A stretch of 64,000 bases of DNA from DATARH01 sp963773625 (GTDB taxonomy: Bacteria; Pseudomonadota; Alphaproteobacteria; ATCC43930; CGMCC-115725), in assembly GCA_963773625.1 (NCBI GenBank), contig CAVZCJ010000013.1, positions 248,001 through 312,000 on the forward strand, given 5' to 3'. The notes under the pieces were generated by a model. It did not search any database. It had not been told where the DNA came from and saw only the letters and a program-made list of their open reading frames with translations. Numbering within the stretch: the first letter of the stretch is position 1; every line of letters begins with the position of its first letter. This document shows positions 27,248-37,068 of this stretch, in pieces. A program made the translations under genes and the position numbers.

Positions 27248-27649
27248 ATGGCCGAAGGACAGCAGGTGCGCAAGATCCCGGCGCCGCAGCCCAATCTCGA
27301 GACCCAGCCGTTCTGGGACGCCGCGGCGGAGGGCAAGCTGCTGATCAAGAAATGCAATGCCTGCGGCGAGGTGCATTTCTACCCGCGCTCGATCTGCCCG
27401 TTCTGCTTCAGCGACAACACCACCTGGCAGCAGGCCTCGGGCGACGGCACGATCTACACCTATAGCGTGATGCGCCGCGGCGCGCCGGTGCCCTACGCGA
27501 TCGCTTATGTGACCTTGGCCGAGGGGCCGACGATGATGACCAACATCGTCGATTGCGACCTCAACGGCATCAAGATCGGCCAGAAGGTCAAACTCGTGTT
27601 CAAACCAACCGAAGGCGGTGCGCCGGTGCCGTGTTTCGCGCCCGTTTGA
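27248..27649 (+). CDS. DUF35 / OB-fold acyl-CoA-associated zinc ribbon protein
   Basis: The 133-residue protein has an N-terminal zinc ribbon, CNACG and CPFC, followed by an OB fold (DGTIYTYSVMRRGAPVPYAI). These proteins bind thiolase-like partners such as SCP-x or ChsH-type enzymes and form a two-subunit complex. It starts four bases after the thiolase stop, so the two are almost certainly made and used together. Confidence 0.85.
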   Translation: MAEGQQVRKIPAPQPNLETQPFWDAAAEGKLLIKKCNACGEVHFYPRSICPFCFSDNTTWQQASGDGTIYTYSVMRRGAPVPYAIAYVTLAEGPTMMTNIVDCDLNGIKIGQKVKLVFKPTEGGAPVPCFAPV

Positions 27650-27668
27650 GATAGGAGATATACAGAAG

Positions 27669-28454
27669 ATGGACACGCTCAACGTCCAAATGTCGCGGCC
27701 GCGCCATATCAGCCCCGAGGAGTGGGCGGTGCGCGTCGATCTCGCCGCCTGCTATCGCCTCGTTGCCCATTTCGGCTGGGACGATTTGATCCTGACGCAC
27801 AACTCGGCGCGGGTGCCGGGCGAGCCCGACCACATGCTGATCAACCCGATGGGGCTGATGTTCAACGAGGTGACCGCCTCGAACATCCTCAAGGTCGATT
27901 TCGACGGCAATCTCGTCGAGCCCTCGGAATACGAGCCGATCTATGCCGGCGTCGTCATCCACGGCGCGATCTATCTCGGCCGCCCCGACGTCGAATGCGT
28001 CATCCACACCCATACCGAGGCCGATATCGCGGTCGGCGTCCAGGAGGAAGGGCTGCTGCCCCTGTCGCAATGGGCGATGCGGTTTTACAACCGGCTCGGC
28101 TACCACGATTACGAAGGTGTCTCGCTCGACATGGACGAGCGCACCCGGCTGCAACAGTCGATCGGCAACCACCCGGTGCTGGTGCTGCGCAACCACGGGC
28201 TGCTGGCGACCGGGCGCAACGTCGCCGAGGCCTTCTCGCTGACCTACCATTTCGAGCGCGCCGCCGAGGCGCAATTGAAGGCGCAGGCGGCGTGTGCGTC
28301 GGGCGCCAAGCTGGTGTTTCCGCCGGTGGAGACCTCGGAGAAGCAGGCGGCGCAATTCGCCACCATGGGCAACACGCCGCGCCTCGGCGGCCAGCGCGAA
28401 TGGCCGGCGCTGCTGCGGCTTTGCGACAAGCTCGACCCAAGCTTCCGCACCTGA
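27669..28454 (+). CDS. Class II aldolase/adducin family protein
   Basis: The 261-residue protein has the zinc-dependent class II aldolase fold. ECVIHTHTEADIAVG carries the HxH zinc ligands, HNSARVPG the phosphate/substrate loop, and VLVLRNHGLLATGRNVAEAF the third His. GGAG precedes ATG 27669. It is 19 bases after the DUF35 gene and probably in the same operon, where it would cleave or form a C-C bond in the same degradative pathway. Fuculose-type and adducin-like members are not easily told apart by eye. Confidence 0.8.
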   Translation: MDTLNVQMSRPRHISPEEWAVRVDLAACYRLVAHFGWDDLILTHNSARVPGEPDHMLINPMGLMFNEVTASNILKVDFDGNLVEPSEYEPIYAGVVIHGAIYLGRPDVECVIHTHTEADIAVGVQEEGLLPLSQWAMRFYNRLGYHDYEGVSLDMDERTRLQQSIGNHPVLVLRNHGLLATGRNVAEAFSLTYHFERAAEAQLKAQAACASGAKLVFPPVETSEKQAAQFATMGNTPRLGGQREWPALLRLCDKLDPSFRT

Positions 28455-28542
28455 AAAGGGCAAGCCTCTCGAATTTGGCCCTGGCCGCTGTTATATCTGC
28501 GGCCATGGCTATGAGTTGCGGATGGATGCAGCGAATTAGGCA

Positions 28543-28566
28543 CCCGGTCCTCGTCTGAGGATCGGG
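28543..28566 (+). promoter_or_regulatory. Hairpin in the ileS upstream region
   Basis: Arms of about 10 bases (CCCGGTCCTC and GAGGATCGGG) flank a GTCT loop with one G-T type mismatch. It lies 40 bases before the ileS start and after the aldolase gene. It could terminate the upstream operon or affect ileS expression. No long U-run follows, so its role is open. Confidence 0.35.
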
Positions 28567-28605
28567 CCGCGTTCGTTTTCGCCGCATCTCTTCCAAGGAC
28601 TCACC

Positions 28606-31468
28606 ATGCCTACGGATTATCGTCCGACCGTTTTCCTGCCCAAGACCGATTTCCCGATGCGCGGGGATCTGCCCAACCGCGAGCCGGCGATGCTGGCGCG
28701 CTGGGAGGAGATGGGTCTTTACAAAACGCTGCGCGAAGCCTCGAAGGGCCGCGAGAAATTCGTGCTGCACGACGGGCCGCCCTACGCGAATGGCGAGCCG
28801 CATCTCGGCACCGCGCTCAACAAGATCCTCAAGGACATCGTCAATCGCGGGCACCAGATGCTCGGCAAGGACGCGCCCTATGTGCCGGGCTGGGACTGCC
28901 ACGGTCTGCCGATCGAATGGATCGTCGAGGAGAAATACCGGGCGAAGGGCCAGTCGAAGGACAGCGTGCCGATCGCGCAGTTCCGCAAGGAATGCCGCGA
29001 GTTCGCCGCGCACTGGATCGAGGTGCAGAAACGCGACTTCAAGCGGCTGGGCGTGGTCGGCGATTGGGACAACCCCTACACGACGATGGCCTTTTCGGCC
29101 GAGGCCCAGATCGTCCGCGAAATCGGCAAGTTCCTGATGAACGGCGGGCTCTACAAGGGCTCGAAGCCGGTGCTGTGGTCGGTGGTCGAGCAGACCGCGC
29201 TCGCCGAGGCCGAGGTCGAGTACGCCGACCACCGCTCGACCACGGTGTGGGTGCGGTTTCCGGTCGCGCATGCGAGCCGGCCCTCGCTGCGCCACGCCGG
29301 CGCGGTGATCTGGACGACGACGCCGTGGACGCTTCCGGGCAATCGCGCGATCGCCTACAGCCCCGACCTCGAATACGCGGTGATCCAGGTTGACGAGGTT
29401 GGCGAAGGGAGCCGTGTCTCTGGCCCCAAAGACGGCGCGCTCGGCGACAAGCTCCTGGTGGCGATGACGCTGATCGACGATTTCTGCGGGCGCGCCAAGA
29501 TCACCCGGCACACCATCGTCGATCTTTTCCCGGGCAGCGCGCTGGGCGGGACGGTCGCCAAACACCCTCTCGCGGGCCAGGATCAGGGCTACGATTTCGA
29601 CGTGCCGTTGCTGCCGGCGGGGTTCGTCCTCGCCGACCAGGGCACCGGCCTTGTCCACATCGCGCCTAATGCCGGCCAGGACGACTGGGAACTGGGCCGC
29701 GAACACGGCATCCCGGTGATCGACACCGTCGGCCCGGACGGCGTCTACCTGCCGAGCGTGCCGTTATTCGCCGGGCACTCGGTCTATACCTCGGAGGGCA
29801 AGGAGGGCGATGCCAACCGCGTGGTGATGGCGGCGATCGACGCCGCCGGCGCGCTCTTGGCGCGCGGAGCGCTTGTCCATTCCTATCCGCATTCGTGGCG
29901 GTCGAAGGCGCCGCTCATCTTCCGCAACACGCCGCAATGGTTCATCAGCATGGAGACCAACGGTCTCCGCGACGCGGCGCTGAAGGCCATCGAGGAGACG
30001 CGGTGGGTGCCGCCGCAGGGCAAGAACCGCATCTCGGCGATGGTCGAGGGGCGGCCCGATTGGTGCGTCTCGCGCCAGCGTGCCTGGGGCGTGCCGATCC
30101 CGGTCTTCGTCAGCAAGAAGACCGGCGAGCCGCTGCGCGACCAGGCGGTGATCGACCGCATCGCCGTGGCGGTGGAGAAGGGCGGCGGCGATGTCTGGTT
30201 CGAGACGCCAGCGAGCGAATTCCTCGGCAACGCCTACGATGCGGCGGAGTGGGACAAGGTCACCGACATCGTCGAGGTGTGGTTCGACTCGGGCTCGACC
30301 CACGCGTTTGTGCTGGAGCAGCGGCCGGAGCTGCAATGGCCGGCATCGCTCTATCTCGAAGGCTCGGACCAGCACCGCGGCTGGTTCCACTCCTCGCTCT
30401 TGGAGAGCTGCGGCACGCGCGGCCGCGCGCCCTACGAGGCGGTGCTGACGCACGGCTTCGTGCTCGACGAGGCCGGGCGCAAGATGTCGAAGTCGCTGGG
30501 CAACGTCATCGCGCCGCAGGACGTGATGAAGCAGTCTGGCGCCGATATCTTGCGGCTGTGGGTCGCCGGCTCGGACTATTCCGAGGATATCCGCATCGGC
30601 CCGGAGATCCTCAAGCGCTTCGGCGACACGTATCGCCGGCTGCGCAACACGCTGCGCTACCTTCTGGGCGCGCTCGAAGGCTATTCCGCGAAGGAGGCCG
30701 TCGCGCCGGAGGCGATGCCCGAGCTCGAACGTTGGGTGCTGCACCGGCTCGCCGAACTCGACAAACTCGTGCGCCGCGCGGTCGAGGATTTCGATTTCCA
30801 CGCGATGTTCACCACGCTGCATAATTTCTGCGCGGTCGATCTATCGGCGTTCTATTTCGACATCCGCAAGGACCGGCTCTACTGCGACGCCGCGGACGAT
30901 CCGGCGCGGCGGGCGACGCGAATGGTCATGGACCGCACCTTCGACTGCCTATTGCCGCTGGCTGGCGCCGATCATCTGCTACACGGCGGAGGAGGCCTGG
31001 CTCGTCCGGCGCGGCGACGCGACGGGCTGCAGCGTCCATCTCGAAACCTTCGCCGAGGTGCCGGAGGCGTGGCTCGATCGGGCACTCGGTGAGCGCTGGG
31101 CGGCGCTGCGCGACATCCGCCGGGTGGCGACCGGCGCGCTCGAATTGGAGCGCGGCGCCAAGCGGATCGGCTCGGGTCTTCAGGCGGCGATCCAGCTTTA
31201 CGTGCCGGCGGGGACCGCGGCGATGCTCAAGAATGTCGACCTCGCCGAACTCTGCATCACCTCGTCGGGGACGGTGACGGTCGGGACGCCCCCGGAGGGC
31301 GCCTTCACGCTGCCCGACGTGGCGGAGGTCGGCGTCGTGGTCAGCGATGCGCCCGGCGACAAATGCGAGCGCTGCTGGCGGGTGCTGCCGGAGGTCGGCA
31401 CGGTGCCCGGGCACGACGACCTCTGCCGGCGCTGCGCCGATGTCGTCGGGCAGATGGCTGCCGAATGA
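28606..31468 (+). CDS. ileS: Isoleucyl-tRNA synthetase (frame broken once)
   Basis: IleS charges tRNA-Ile in the cytoplasm and edits misactivated valine. Visible motifs are the HIGH-type PYANGEPHLGTALNKILKD (about residue 66), the CP1 editing domain with TTTPWTLPGNRAIAY, the KMSKS loop GRKMSKSLGN (about residue 626), and the C-terminal zinc ribbon KCERCWR...CRRCADVV. Near 30956 the frame gains one base; the next frame continues WLAPIICYTAEEAWLVRRGD to the stop at 31468, giving about 954 residues as expected. An essential gene is unlikely to be truly broken, so a sequence error is probable. Its stop overlaps the lspA start. Confidence 0.95.
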
Positions 31469-31977
31469 TCGGGCGCGGCATCGGCGCGGCGCTTGCCGTA
31501 ATCGGGCTCGATCAGCTGTCGAAGAACCTAGTCTTGAAAAGCTTTGGGGTGAGCGAATGCGTCCAGCAAACCGGCATACAGATCACTGGGTTTTTTGATT
31601 TTGTACTGACCTGTAATCACGGCATGAGCTTCGGCTTGTTCAATCACGGCCAGGGGCTGGGCGTTCTGCTATTCTCTATCCTCGTGGCGGGCGTCGTTGG
31701 GGTTCTGCTGTTCTGGTTGTCGCGGGCTCAGGGCGAGATTCTTAGCAGCGCGATCGGCATGATCATCGGCGGTGCCATTGGCAACATGATTGACCGACTT
31801 TGGGGTTCTCACGGCGTCATCGACTTTCTTTATTTCCACTTGGGCTCGTGGTATTGGCCGGCCTTCAACGTGGCCGACTCGGCGATCTGCATCGGTGTCG
31901 CCATAATGCTTTTCGACGGGCTGCTGACGCGTCGTCGCGATCTTCAAGCAACGGGTGAGGATGATCTGCGACCATGA
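31465..31977 (+). CDS. lspA: Lipoprotein signal peptidase II
   Basis: LspA removes lipoprotein signal peptides in the inner membrane. The 170-residue protein has four membrane helices and both catalytic Asp regions, GNMIDRLWGSHGVIDF and FNVADS. ATG 31465 overlaps the ileS stop (ATGA), the usual ileS-lspA coupling. The next gene encodes a lipoprotein, a likely substrate. Confidence 0.93.
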   Translation: MIGRGIGAALAVIGLDQLSKNLVLKSFGVSECVQQTGIQITGFFDFVLTCNHGMSFGLFNHGQGLGVLLFSILVAGVVGVLLFWLSRAQGEILSSAIGMIIGGAIGNMIDRLWGSHGVIDFLYFHLGSWYWPAFNVADSAICIGVAIMLFDGLLTRRRDLQATGEDDLRP

Positions 31978-32423
31978 CTGAGACTTGCCGAAGAGTTGAT
32001 CGAATCTATCGAATGGTAACTCCGATCTTTGTCTTGGGGTTGCTGTCCCTCTCCGTGTCGGGCTGTAGCGATTTCAAGAAGATGGTCGGGATTGAGCGGA
32101 CGTCGCCGGACGAATTCGCGGTCGAGTCGCGCGCGCCATTAACGATCCCGCCCGATTTCGACCTGCGTCCGCCGGCTCCCGGCACGACACGTCCGCAAGA
32201 GGTCAGCGCCGCCAGCAAGGCGAAAACCGCGATCGACAACGCCGCGCCGGGCGATCCCGGCAAGCAGGCAGCCGGGACGCTGCATTACCCGGGTACCCAG
32301 ATCGACCCGGATTCCCAGGTCGCCGACCAGAGCCTTTCGGCCAAGTTGCTGCAGTCTAGCGATACGGGAAACAGTGTCGTGGTCGAGAAACGCGAGACGA
32401 CGCCGTTGAAGGGGGTCTACTAG
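31974..32423 (+). CDS. DUF3035 lipoprotein, BamF-like
   Basis: The signal peptide ends in a lipobox (SLSVSGC), and the mature part matches DUF3035: RTSPDEFAVESRAPLTIPPD followed by FDLRPPAPGTTRPQE. In Caulobacter this family is the BamF subunit of the outer-membrane protein assembly complex. It overlaps lspA by four bases; the ATG at 32013 is an alternative start nearer the signal peptide. It is short (149 residues) and mostly disordered in its second half, which is normal. Confidence 0.8.
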   Translation: MTETCRRVDRIYRMVTPIFVLGLLSLSVSGCSDFKKMVGIERTSPDEFAVESRAPLTIPPDFDLRPPAPGTTRPQEVSAASKAKTAIDNAAPGDPGKQAAGTLHYPGTQIDPDSQVADQSLSAKLLQSSDTGNSVVVEKRETTPLKGVY

Positions 32424-32447
32424 AGCCGGGCGCGGCCCAGAGGGCGG

Positions 32448-34505
32448 ATGATGCGCAGCCTGTGGTCGAACCGCGACGCCGAAACCACGGTGGGGCATTA
32501 CGCCGCGTCCGGCGCGAGCCGCGACCTGGCGTTACGCGTCTATACCTCACGCTTGCTCGGCGGCGACCCCAAGCTGGTACTGCACGGCGGCGGCAATACC
32601 TCGGTCAAGACGATGGCGACCGACCTTGTCGGCGAACCGGCCGAAGTGTTGTGCGTTAAGGGTAGCGGCTGGGACATGGCGGCGATCGAGCCGGCCGGGC
32701 TGCCGGCGGTCCGGCTGGGGCCGCTCCGCACGTTGCGCCGGCGCGAAGCGCTCAGCGACGAAGACATGGTCCGCATCCAGCGCGCCAACCTCATCGATCC
32801 CGGCTCGCCCAACCCGTCGGTCGAGACGCTGCTGCACGCCTTCCTCCCGCACAAATTCATCGACCACACGCACGCCACCGCGGTCTTGAGCCTCGCCGAC
32901 CAGCCCGATGCGGCGGAGCGTTGCGCCGATCTCTACGGCGGGCGGTTGGGCCTGGTGCCCTACATCATGCCGGGCTTTCTGCTGGCGAAGAAGGCGGCAG
33001 AGATCTTCGAGGAGGACGAGGCGATCGAGGGGCTGGTGCTGCTGAAGCATGGCATTTTTACCTTCGGCGACAGCGCCGAGGAAGCCTATGAGCGGATGAT
33101 CGCGGCGGTGACGCTCGCCGAGGAGCGACTGCAGAGCGGGCGGCGCAATGTTTTCGCGCCGGCGGCGCTGCCGGCCAAGCTCGCCGGTCCGCAGCAGGTG
33201 GCGCCGGTCCTGCGCGGCGCCTGCGCGCTGGCCGACCCGGCGCTACCGGGCGCCTACAAACGCTTCGTGCTCGACTTTCGCGGCGGTCCGGCGGTACGCA
33301 ACTTTGTTGGCGGCGCCGAAGTCGAGCGCTACGGCATGGCCGGGGTCGCGACCCCCGATCACACCATCCGCACCAAGAACTACCCGCTGATCGTCCCCGC
33401 GCCGGCGGCGGACGGGCTGGCGGATTTCGCCGCCGCGGCGCGCGAGGCGGTCGAGCGCTTCATCGCCGAGTACCACGCCTATTTCTCGCGCAACAACGCG
33501 GCGGCTGGCGGGATCAAGCGGGAGCTCGACCCCGCGCCGCGGGTGATCCTGGTGCCGGGCGTTGGGCTGTTCGGGCTCGGCCGCAGCGCCAAGGACGCCG
33601 CCGTCGCCGCCGATCTCGCCGAAAGCTGGGTCGAGACCGTGACCGACGCCGAGGCAGTCGGTATTTTCGAGTCGCTGCCCGAGGCCGAGCTGTTTGAGAT
33701 GGAGTATTGGTCGCTGGAGCAGGCGAAGCTCGGCGGCGCGGCCGAGAAGCCGCTCGCCGGCCAAATCGCGGTGGTGACTGGCGGCGCTGGCACGATCGGA
33801 TTGGCCACGGCAAGGGCGCTACGCGGCGCGGGGGCCGAGATCGCGCTGTTCGACCGCGCCGAGGCCGCCCCAGAAGCCGCCGCAAAGAAACTCGGCGGGC
33901 TGGGCATCGGCTGCGACGTGACCGATAACGCCGCGGTCGCCGCGGCATTCGAGGGCGTTGTTGCGCGCTTCGGCGGCATCGACATCGTCGTCTCCAATGC
34001 CGGCGCGGCCTGGCAGGGCAAGATCGGCGAGGTGCCGGACGCCACGCTGCGCGAGAGCTTCGAACTCAATTTCTTTGCGCATCAATTGGTGACGCAACAG
34101 GCGGTGAAGATCATGCTGGCGCAGCAGACCGGCGGCTGCCTGTTGTTCAATGTATCGAAGCAGGCGGTAAGCCAGGGGCCGGATTTCGGCCCCTACGGGC
34201 TACCGAAGGCGGCGACGCTAGCGCTGATGCGGCAATACGCGCTCGAATATGGCGCTCAAAGCATTCGCTCCAACGCCGTCAACGCCGACGGCATTCGCGG
34301 CGGCCTTCTCACTGATGCGATGATCGCCGACCGGGCCACGGCCTACGGCATAAGCGAGGCCGCCTATATGGGGCGCAACCTGCTGCGCCGCGAGGTTACC
34401 GCGGAGGACGTGGCGGCGGCCTTTGTCGGCTTGGCGCTGGCGCGCAACACGACAGGCTCGTTTGTCACGGTCGATGGCGGCAACCTTGCGGCCGCGCCGC
34501 GCTGA
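32448..34505 (+). CDS. Bifunctional class II aldolase / short-chain dehydrogenase
   Basis: The fusion of 685 residues pairs an N-terminal class II aldolase (residues ~1-400: HGGGNTSVK, CVKGSGWDMAAIE, FIDHTHATAVLSL with the zinc ligands) with a C-terminal Rossmann SDR (residues ~435-685: VTGGAGTIGLATARAL, SNAG, and catalytic Tyr-Lys in YGLPKAA). This is the architecture of the rhamnulose-1-phosphate aldolase/lactaldehyde dehydrogenase fusions (RhaD/RhaS-like). It splits a sugar-1-phosphate and oxidises or reduces the product. The catalytic Tyr-x-x-x-Lys is intact. Two adjacent ATGs (32448, 32451) are possible starts. Substrate uncertain. Confidence 0.85.
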   Translation: MMRSLWSNRDAETTVGHYAASGASRDLALRVYTSRLLGGDPKLVLHGGGNTSVKTMATDLVGEPAEVLCVKGSGWDMAAIEPAGLPAVRLGPLRTLRRREALSDEDMVRIQRANLIDPGSPNPSVETLLHAFLPHKFIDHTHATAVLSLADQPDAAERCADLYGGRLGLVPYIMPGFLLAKKAAEIFEEDEAIEGLVLLKHGIFTFGDSAEEAYERMIAAVTLAEERLQSGRRNVFAPAALPAKLAGPQQVAPVLRGACALADPALPGAYKRFVLDFRGGPAVRNFVGGAEVERYGMAGVATPDHTIRTKNYPLIVPAPAADGLADFAAAAREAVERFIAEYHAYFSRNNAAAGGIKRELDPAPRVILVPGVGLFGLGRSAKDAAVAADLAESWVETVTDAEAVGIFESLPEAELFEMEYWSLEQAKLGGAAEKPLAGQIAVVTGGAGTIGLATARALRGAGAEIALFDRAEAAPEAAAKKLGGLGIGCDVTDNAAVAAAFEGVVARFGGIDIVVSNAGAAWQGKIGEVPDATLRESFELNFFAHQLVTQQAVKIMLAQQTGGCLLFNVSKQAVSQGPDFGPYGLPKAATLALMRQYALEYGAQSIRSNAVNADGIRGGLLTDAMIADRATAYGISEAAYMGRNLLRREVTAEDVAAAFVGLALARNTTGSFVTVDGGNLAAAPR

Positions 34506-35405
34506 TCAGCCGAAGCCGATCCGGCTCAGAAACTCCCGCGTCGCTTTGGCGCACGCCGCTGGTGCCTCGAGCTGCAGCAAATGGCCGGTGCCTGGCATCG
34601 CCAGGTAATCGTAGCCGCCTTCCTGGGCGAGCGCTTGATTGGAAAGGGCCGTTGGTGACGGCCGCTCACGCTCGGGATCGGCGGCAATCAGCTTCACCGG
34701 GCCGGGAAAGGTGCTCGCCGGCGGCCACAGAGCGAGCGGGATGCCCTGCTCGTACATCGACGCCTCAAGACGGCGAGGGCAACGCAGCTCGAAGCCTCCC
34801 CCCGCCACTGGGCGCAGCACCGCCTCGGCCACCGCGAGATGCGTTCCGTCGACCCAATTTCGCCCCGCGCGGGTCGCGGCATAATCGCGGGCGAGCTCGC
34901 CGGGGTTGTCGAACCGGTCGCGCCGCCCGCTGGCCCAGGCGGCCAGCGTCTCCAAATAGGCGACCATCGCGGCTCGGGCGGGGTGGCCTTCGGGCGGATT
35001 GTTGGGCGGATCGAACAGCACCAGCGCGTCGAAGCGCCAGCTGATCTCGATCGCCGCGATCATCGCCGCCTGCGCCGACATCGAGTGGAACAGACCCGCG
35101 GTCGGCTTCCTGCCGAACTCGGCCTCGGCGGCGGCGCGGATGCACTCCAGGTCGCGCGCCATGTGCGCATAGTCGTGATTCGGCGGATCGGCCCGGTCGT
35201 TCCGGCCGTGACTGCGCGCGTCGAAGGCGACGACCTCGAATTCGCCAAGGAACTGGCGCCAAAAGGGGACATAGCCGTCGATCGCGAAGCCGTTGCCGTG
35301 ACTGACGATGAGCCGATTGCCGCCAGGATCGCCAAAGCCCCGGACGCGAAAGATGGTGCCGTCATCCGCCGTGACGTCGATCACCGCGCTCGGCGAAGGG
35401 TTCAC
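34506..35405 (-). CDS. Alpha/beta hydrolase
   Basis: The 299-residue hydrolase has VSHGNGFAIDGYVPFWRQFL (oxyanion hole), FDARSHGRNDRADPP, and a Ser position in GLFHSMSAQAAM; the acid is in VKLIAADPERERPSP and the catalytic His in PGTGHLLQLEAP. The nucleophile elbow HSMSAQ departs from the usual GxSxG, but Ser is kept. It is cytoplasmic and unrelated to neighbours in obvious function. It overlaps the next minus-strand gene by four bases, so the two are co-transcribed. Confidence 0.7.
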   Translation of the reverse strand: MNPSPSAVIDVTADDGTIFRVRGFGDPGGNRLIVSHGNGFAIDGYVPFWRQFLGEFEVVAFDARSHGRNDRADPPNHDYAHMARDLECIRAAAEAEFGRKPTAGLFHSMSAQAAMIAAIEISWRFDALVLFDPPNNPPEGHPARAAMVAYLETLAAWASGRRDRFDNPGELARDYAATRAGRNWVDGTHLAVAEAVLRPVAGGGFELRCPRRLEASMYEQGIPLALWPPASTFPGPVKLIAADPERERPSPTALSNQALAQEGGYDYLAMPGTGHLLQLEAPAACAKATREFLSRIGFG

Positions 35406-36262
35406 GGTTTGTAGGCGATCAGTTCGCTGGTGCTCTCGGAGGTGAGGTTCGTCGCCTTATTGATGACGAGGGTGTGCGATTTGACCGTCACGCCGAGTTT
35501 GACCGCAACGTCGGACTCTCCCTCGGCCGCCGGGTGCGCGGGGTCGTTGGGCACATATTTGATACCCACCTTCTGCACGTCCCAATCGCCCGAAGCCAGG
35601 CTCAGCTTGTCGGCGCCGATATAGGACAGCTCGACCGACAGCGGCTCCTCCTGGGTCTGATCGCTTATGCTGGCGAGGCGCGAATGGCTGCGCGAAAAAA
35701 TGTTGCGGCAGGTGAGGGTGAGCTGCGGCGTTTTGCCGAGCGGGAAAAAATTCTGAAGCGGCTCGTAGTCGCATTTGAGCTGATTGGCGAGCACGAATAT
35801 CGGCGTATCGCCGAATTCGACGTTGTTCTGATCGTCCGGATCCTTCGGCCCCGGCATGGGAAACGTGCGGTCTTCGATCATAAAGTAGTGGCCCTTGTAA
35901 CCGCTCGCCTTGACGAGACTGTCGGCGATGGTGTCTGGCACCGGAATGGTCAGCAGATCGCCATCCCGCTGGGCGCCCGCCATCTTTGCGGCACTAGCGC
36001 AATCCTTGCGCGCATCGCCCTCGGCGCAGCCGTAGATCAACGCCATCGGCCGGATCGTGCCTTCGCTGTCTGTCCCGCTAACCGAAGTGATCGTATAGGT
36101 ATAGATCTGCCCGGCAGTGATTGACTGGTCCCGGATTTTCGTGATCGAGACCAGGCGGAAGGTCAGTTGCGCGCCGACTGCGGGCAGGGTGTAGGCATCG
36201 TCGGCGCGGGCGGTGCCGACGGCTACGAGAATGCCGGCGGCCCCCGCCAGAAGCGCGCGCAC
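35402..36262 (-). CDS. Secreted protein of unknown function
   Basis: About 286 residues with a signal peptide from GTG 36262 (VRALLAGAAGILVAVGTARA) and a mature beta-rich part: LPAVGAQLTFRLVSITKIRD, QIYTYTITSVSGTDSEGTIR and ELSYIGADKLSLASGDWDVQ. It has four cysteines, probably in disulfides. The GTG lies two bases after the stop of the DUF169 gene, so the two are coupled. No family recognised; probably periplasmic or outer-membrane associated. Confidence 0.6.
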   Translation of the reverse strand: MRALLAGAAGILVAVGTARADDAYTLPAVGAQLTFRLVSITKIRDQSITAGQIYTYTITSVSGTDSEGTIRPMALIYGCAEGDARKDCASAAKMAGAQRDGDLLTIPVPDTIADSLVKASGYKGHYFMIEDRTFPMPGPKDPDDQNNVEFGDTPIFVLANQLKCDYEPLQNFFPLGKTPQLTLTCRNIFSRSHSRLASISDQTQEEPLSVELSYIGADKLSLASGDWDVQKVGIKYVPNDPAHPAAEGESDVAVKLGVTVKSHTLVINKATNLTSESTSELIAYKP

Positions 36263-36264
36263 GA

Positions 36265-37053
36265 TCAGCCCGCGCGGCCGGGGTAGCTGACCGCCATGCC
36301 GGCGCGGACGTCCTGCTGGATGCCGTATTGCGGGAACGGATAGCGCAGTCCGTTCTTCGACAGCGCCTCCATCCCGGCGATCGCCTTGGGTAGGTAGTCC
36401 GGGGGCAACGCCATCAGCATTTCGTCGTCGAGCACGCCACCATAGCGGCGCTCGGCGAAACACGGGATCGACAGGCTCGGTTCGCGGGTCTTCAAGGCCC
36501 GACCCCAGCTATCGGCGCAAGCCGACTCGCCGACAATGCCCCAGTCGAACTTCTTGTAGCCGGCCCATTGCAGGCCGTTGATGAAATACATCATCGCGCC
36601 GGGGGTGGCGTAAAAGAGAACGATGTCGGGCGGGTCGAGCCGTCCGCTCGCCAGCGGCGCCACCGCCATCGCCTCGTATTGCCCGTCGGCGACACAATTC
36701 ATCGCCGCCTGATGCGCGGTGGCGTCGGCTTCGGTCGAGTACCAGACGCCAACCATGTGCTTGCCGGACTGCCACTCGGGATCCTTGGCGTTGCCGAGAC
36801 CAATAACGGCGCGGCATTGCGCACCTACCAAATTGTCGGCGGTGATGCCGACTGTCCAGCCGAGCCGGGACGCCTGACCAACGACCTGATCGAAGGTGTG
36901 GATCGACTGCGGCCGGCGGATGCGCGGGATCGCCTCCATCTCCTCGCACTTCTCGAACAGCTTCATCGCGAAAACAAAGGAGCGCAGCTTCAACAATCGC
37001 TCGAGATCGGCGGTGATCTTGGCCCAGTCCTGGGCTTGCGCGGCTTCTGCCAT
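36265..37053 (-). CDS. DUF169 family protein
   Basis: The 262-residue protein is a DUF169 (COG2043) member: RSFVFAMKLFEKCEEMEAIP, QVVGQASRLGWTVGITADNL, and ATPGAMMYFINGLQWAGYKK near the middle. It carries several cysteines, and DUF169 proteins may bind a metal or iron-sulfur cluster. It is cytoplasmic and its function is not established. It follows a small secreted Cys-rich protein gene by 15 bases. Confidence 0.7.
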   Translation of the reverse strand: MAEAAQAQDWAKITADLERLLKLRSFVFAMKLFEKCEEMEAIPRIRRPQSIHTFDQVVGQASRLGWTVGITADNLVGAQCRAVIGLGNAKDPEWQSGKHMVGVWYSTEADATAHQAAMNCVADGQYEAMAVAPLASGRLDPPDIVLFYATPGAMMYFINGLQWAGYKKFDWGIVGESACADSWGRALKTREPSLSIPCFAERRYGGVLDDEMLMALPPDYLPKAIAGMEALSKNGLRYPFPQYGIQQDVRAGMAVSYPGRAG

Positions 37054-37068
37054 CGACGATCTCGCTTT

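Noticed and set aside
28000..29706. 568-codon minus-strand frame
   Set aside because: It is antisense to the class II aldolase and the start of ileS, both with strong motifs. Its translation is Arg/Ala/Glu-rich with no domain.
29764..30822. 352-codon minus-strand frame
   Set aside because: It is antisense to the ileS catalytic core, including the KMSKS region.
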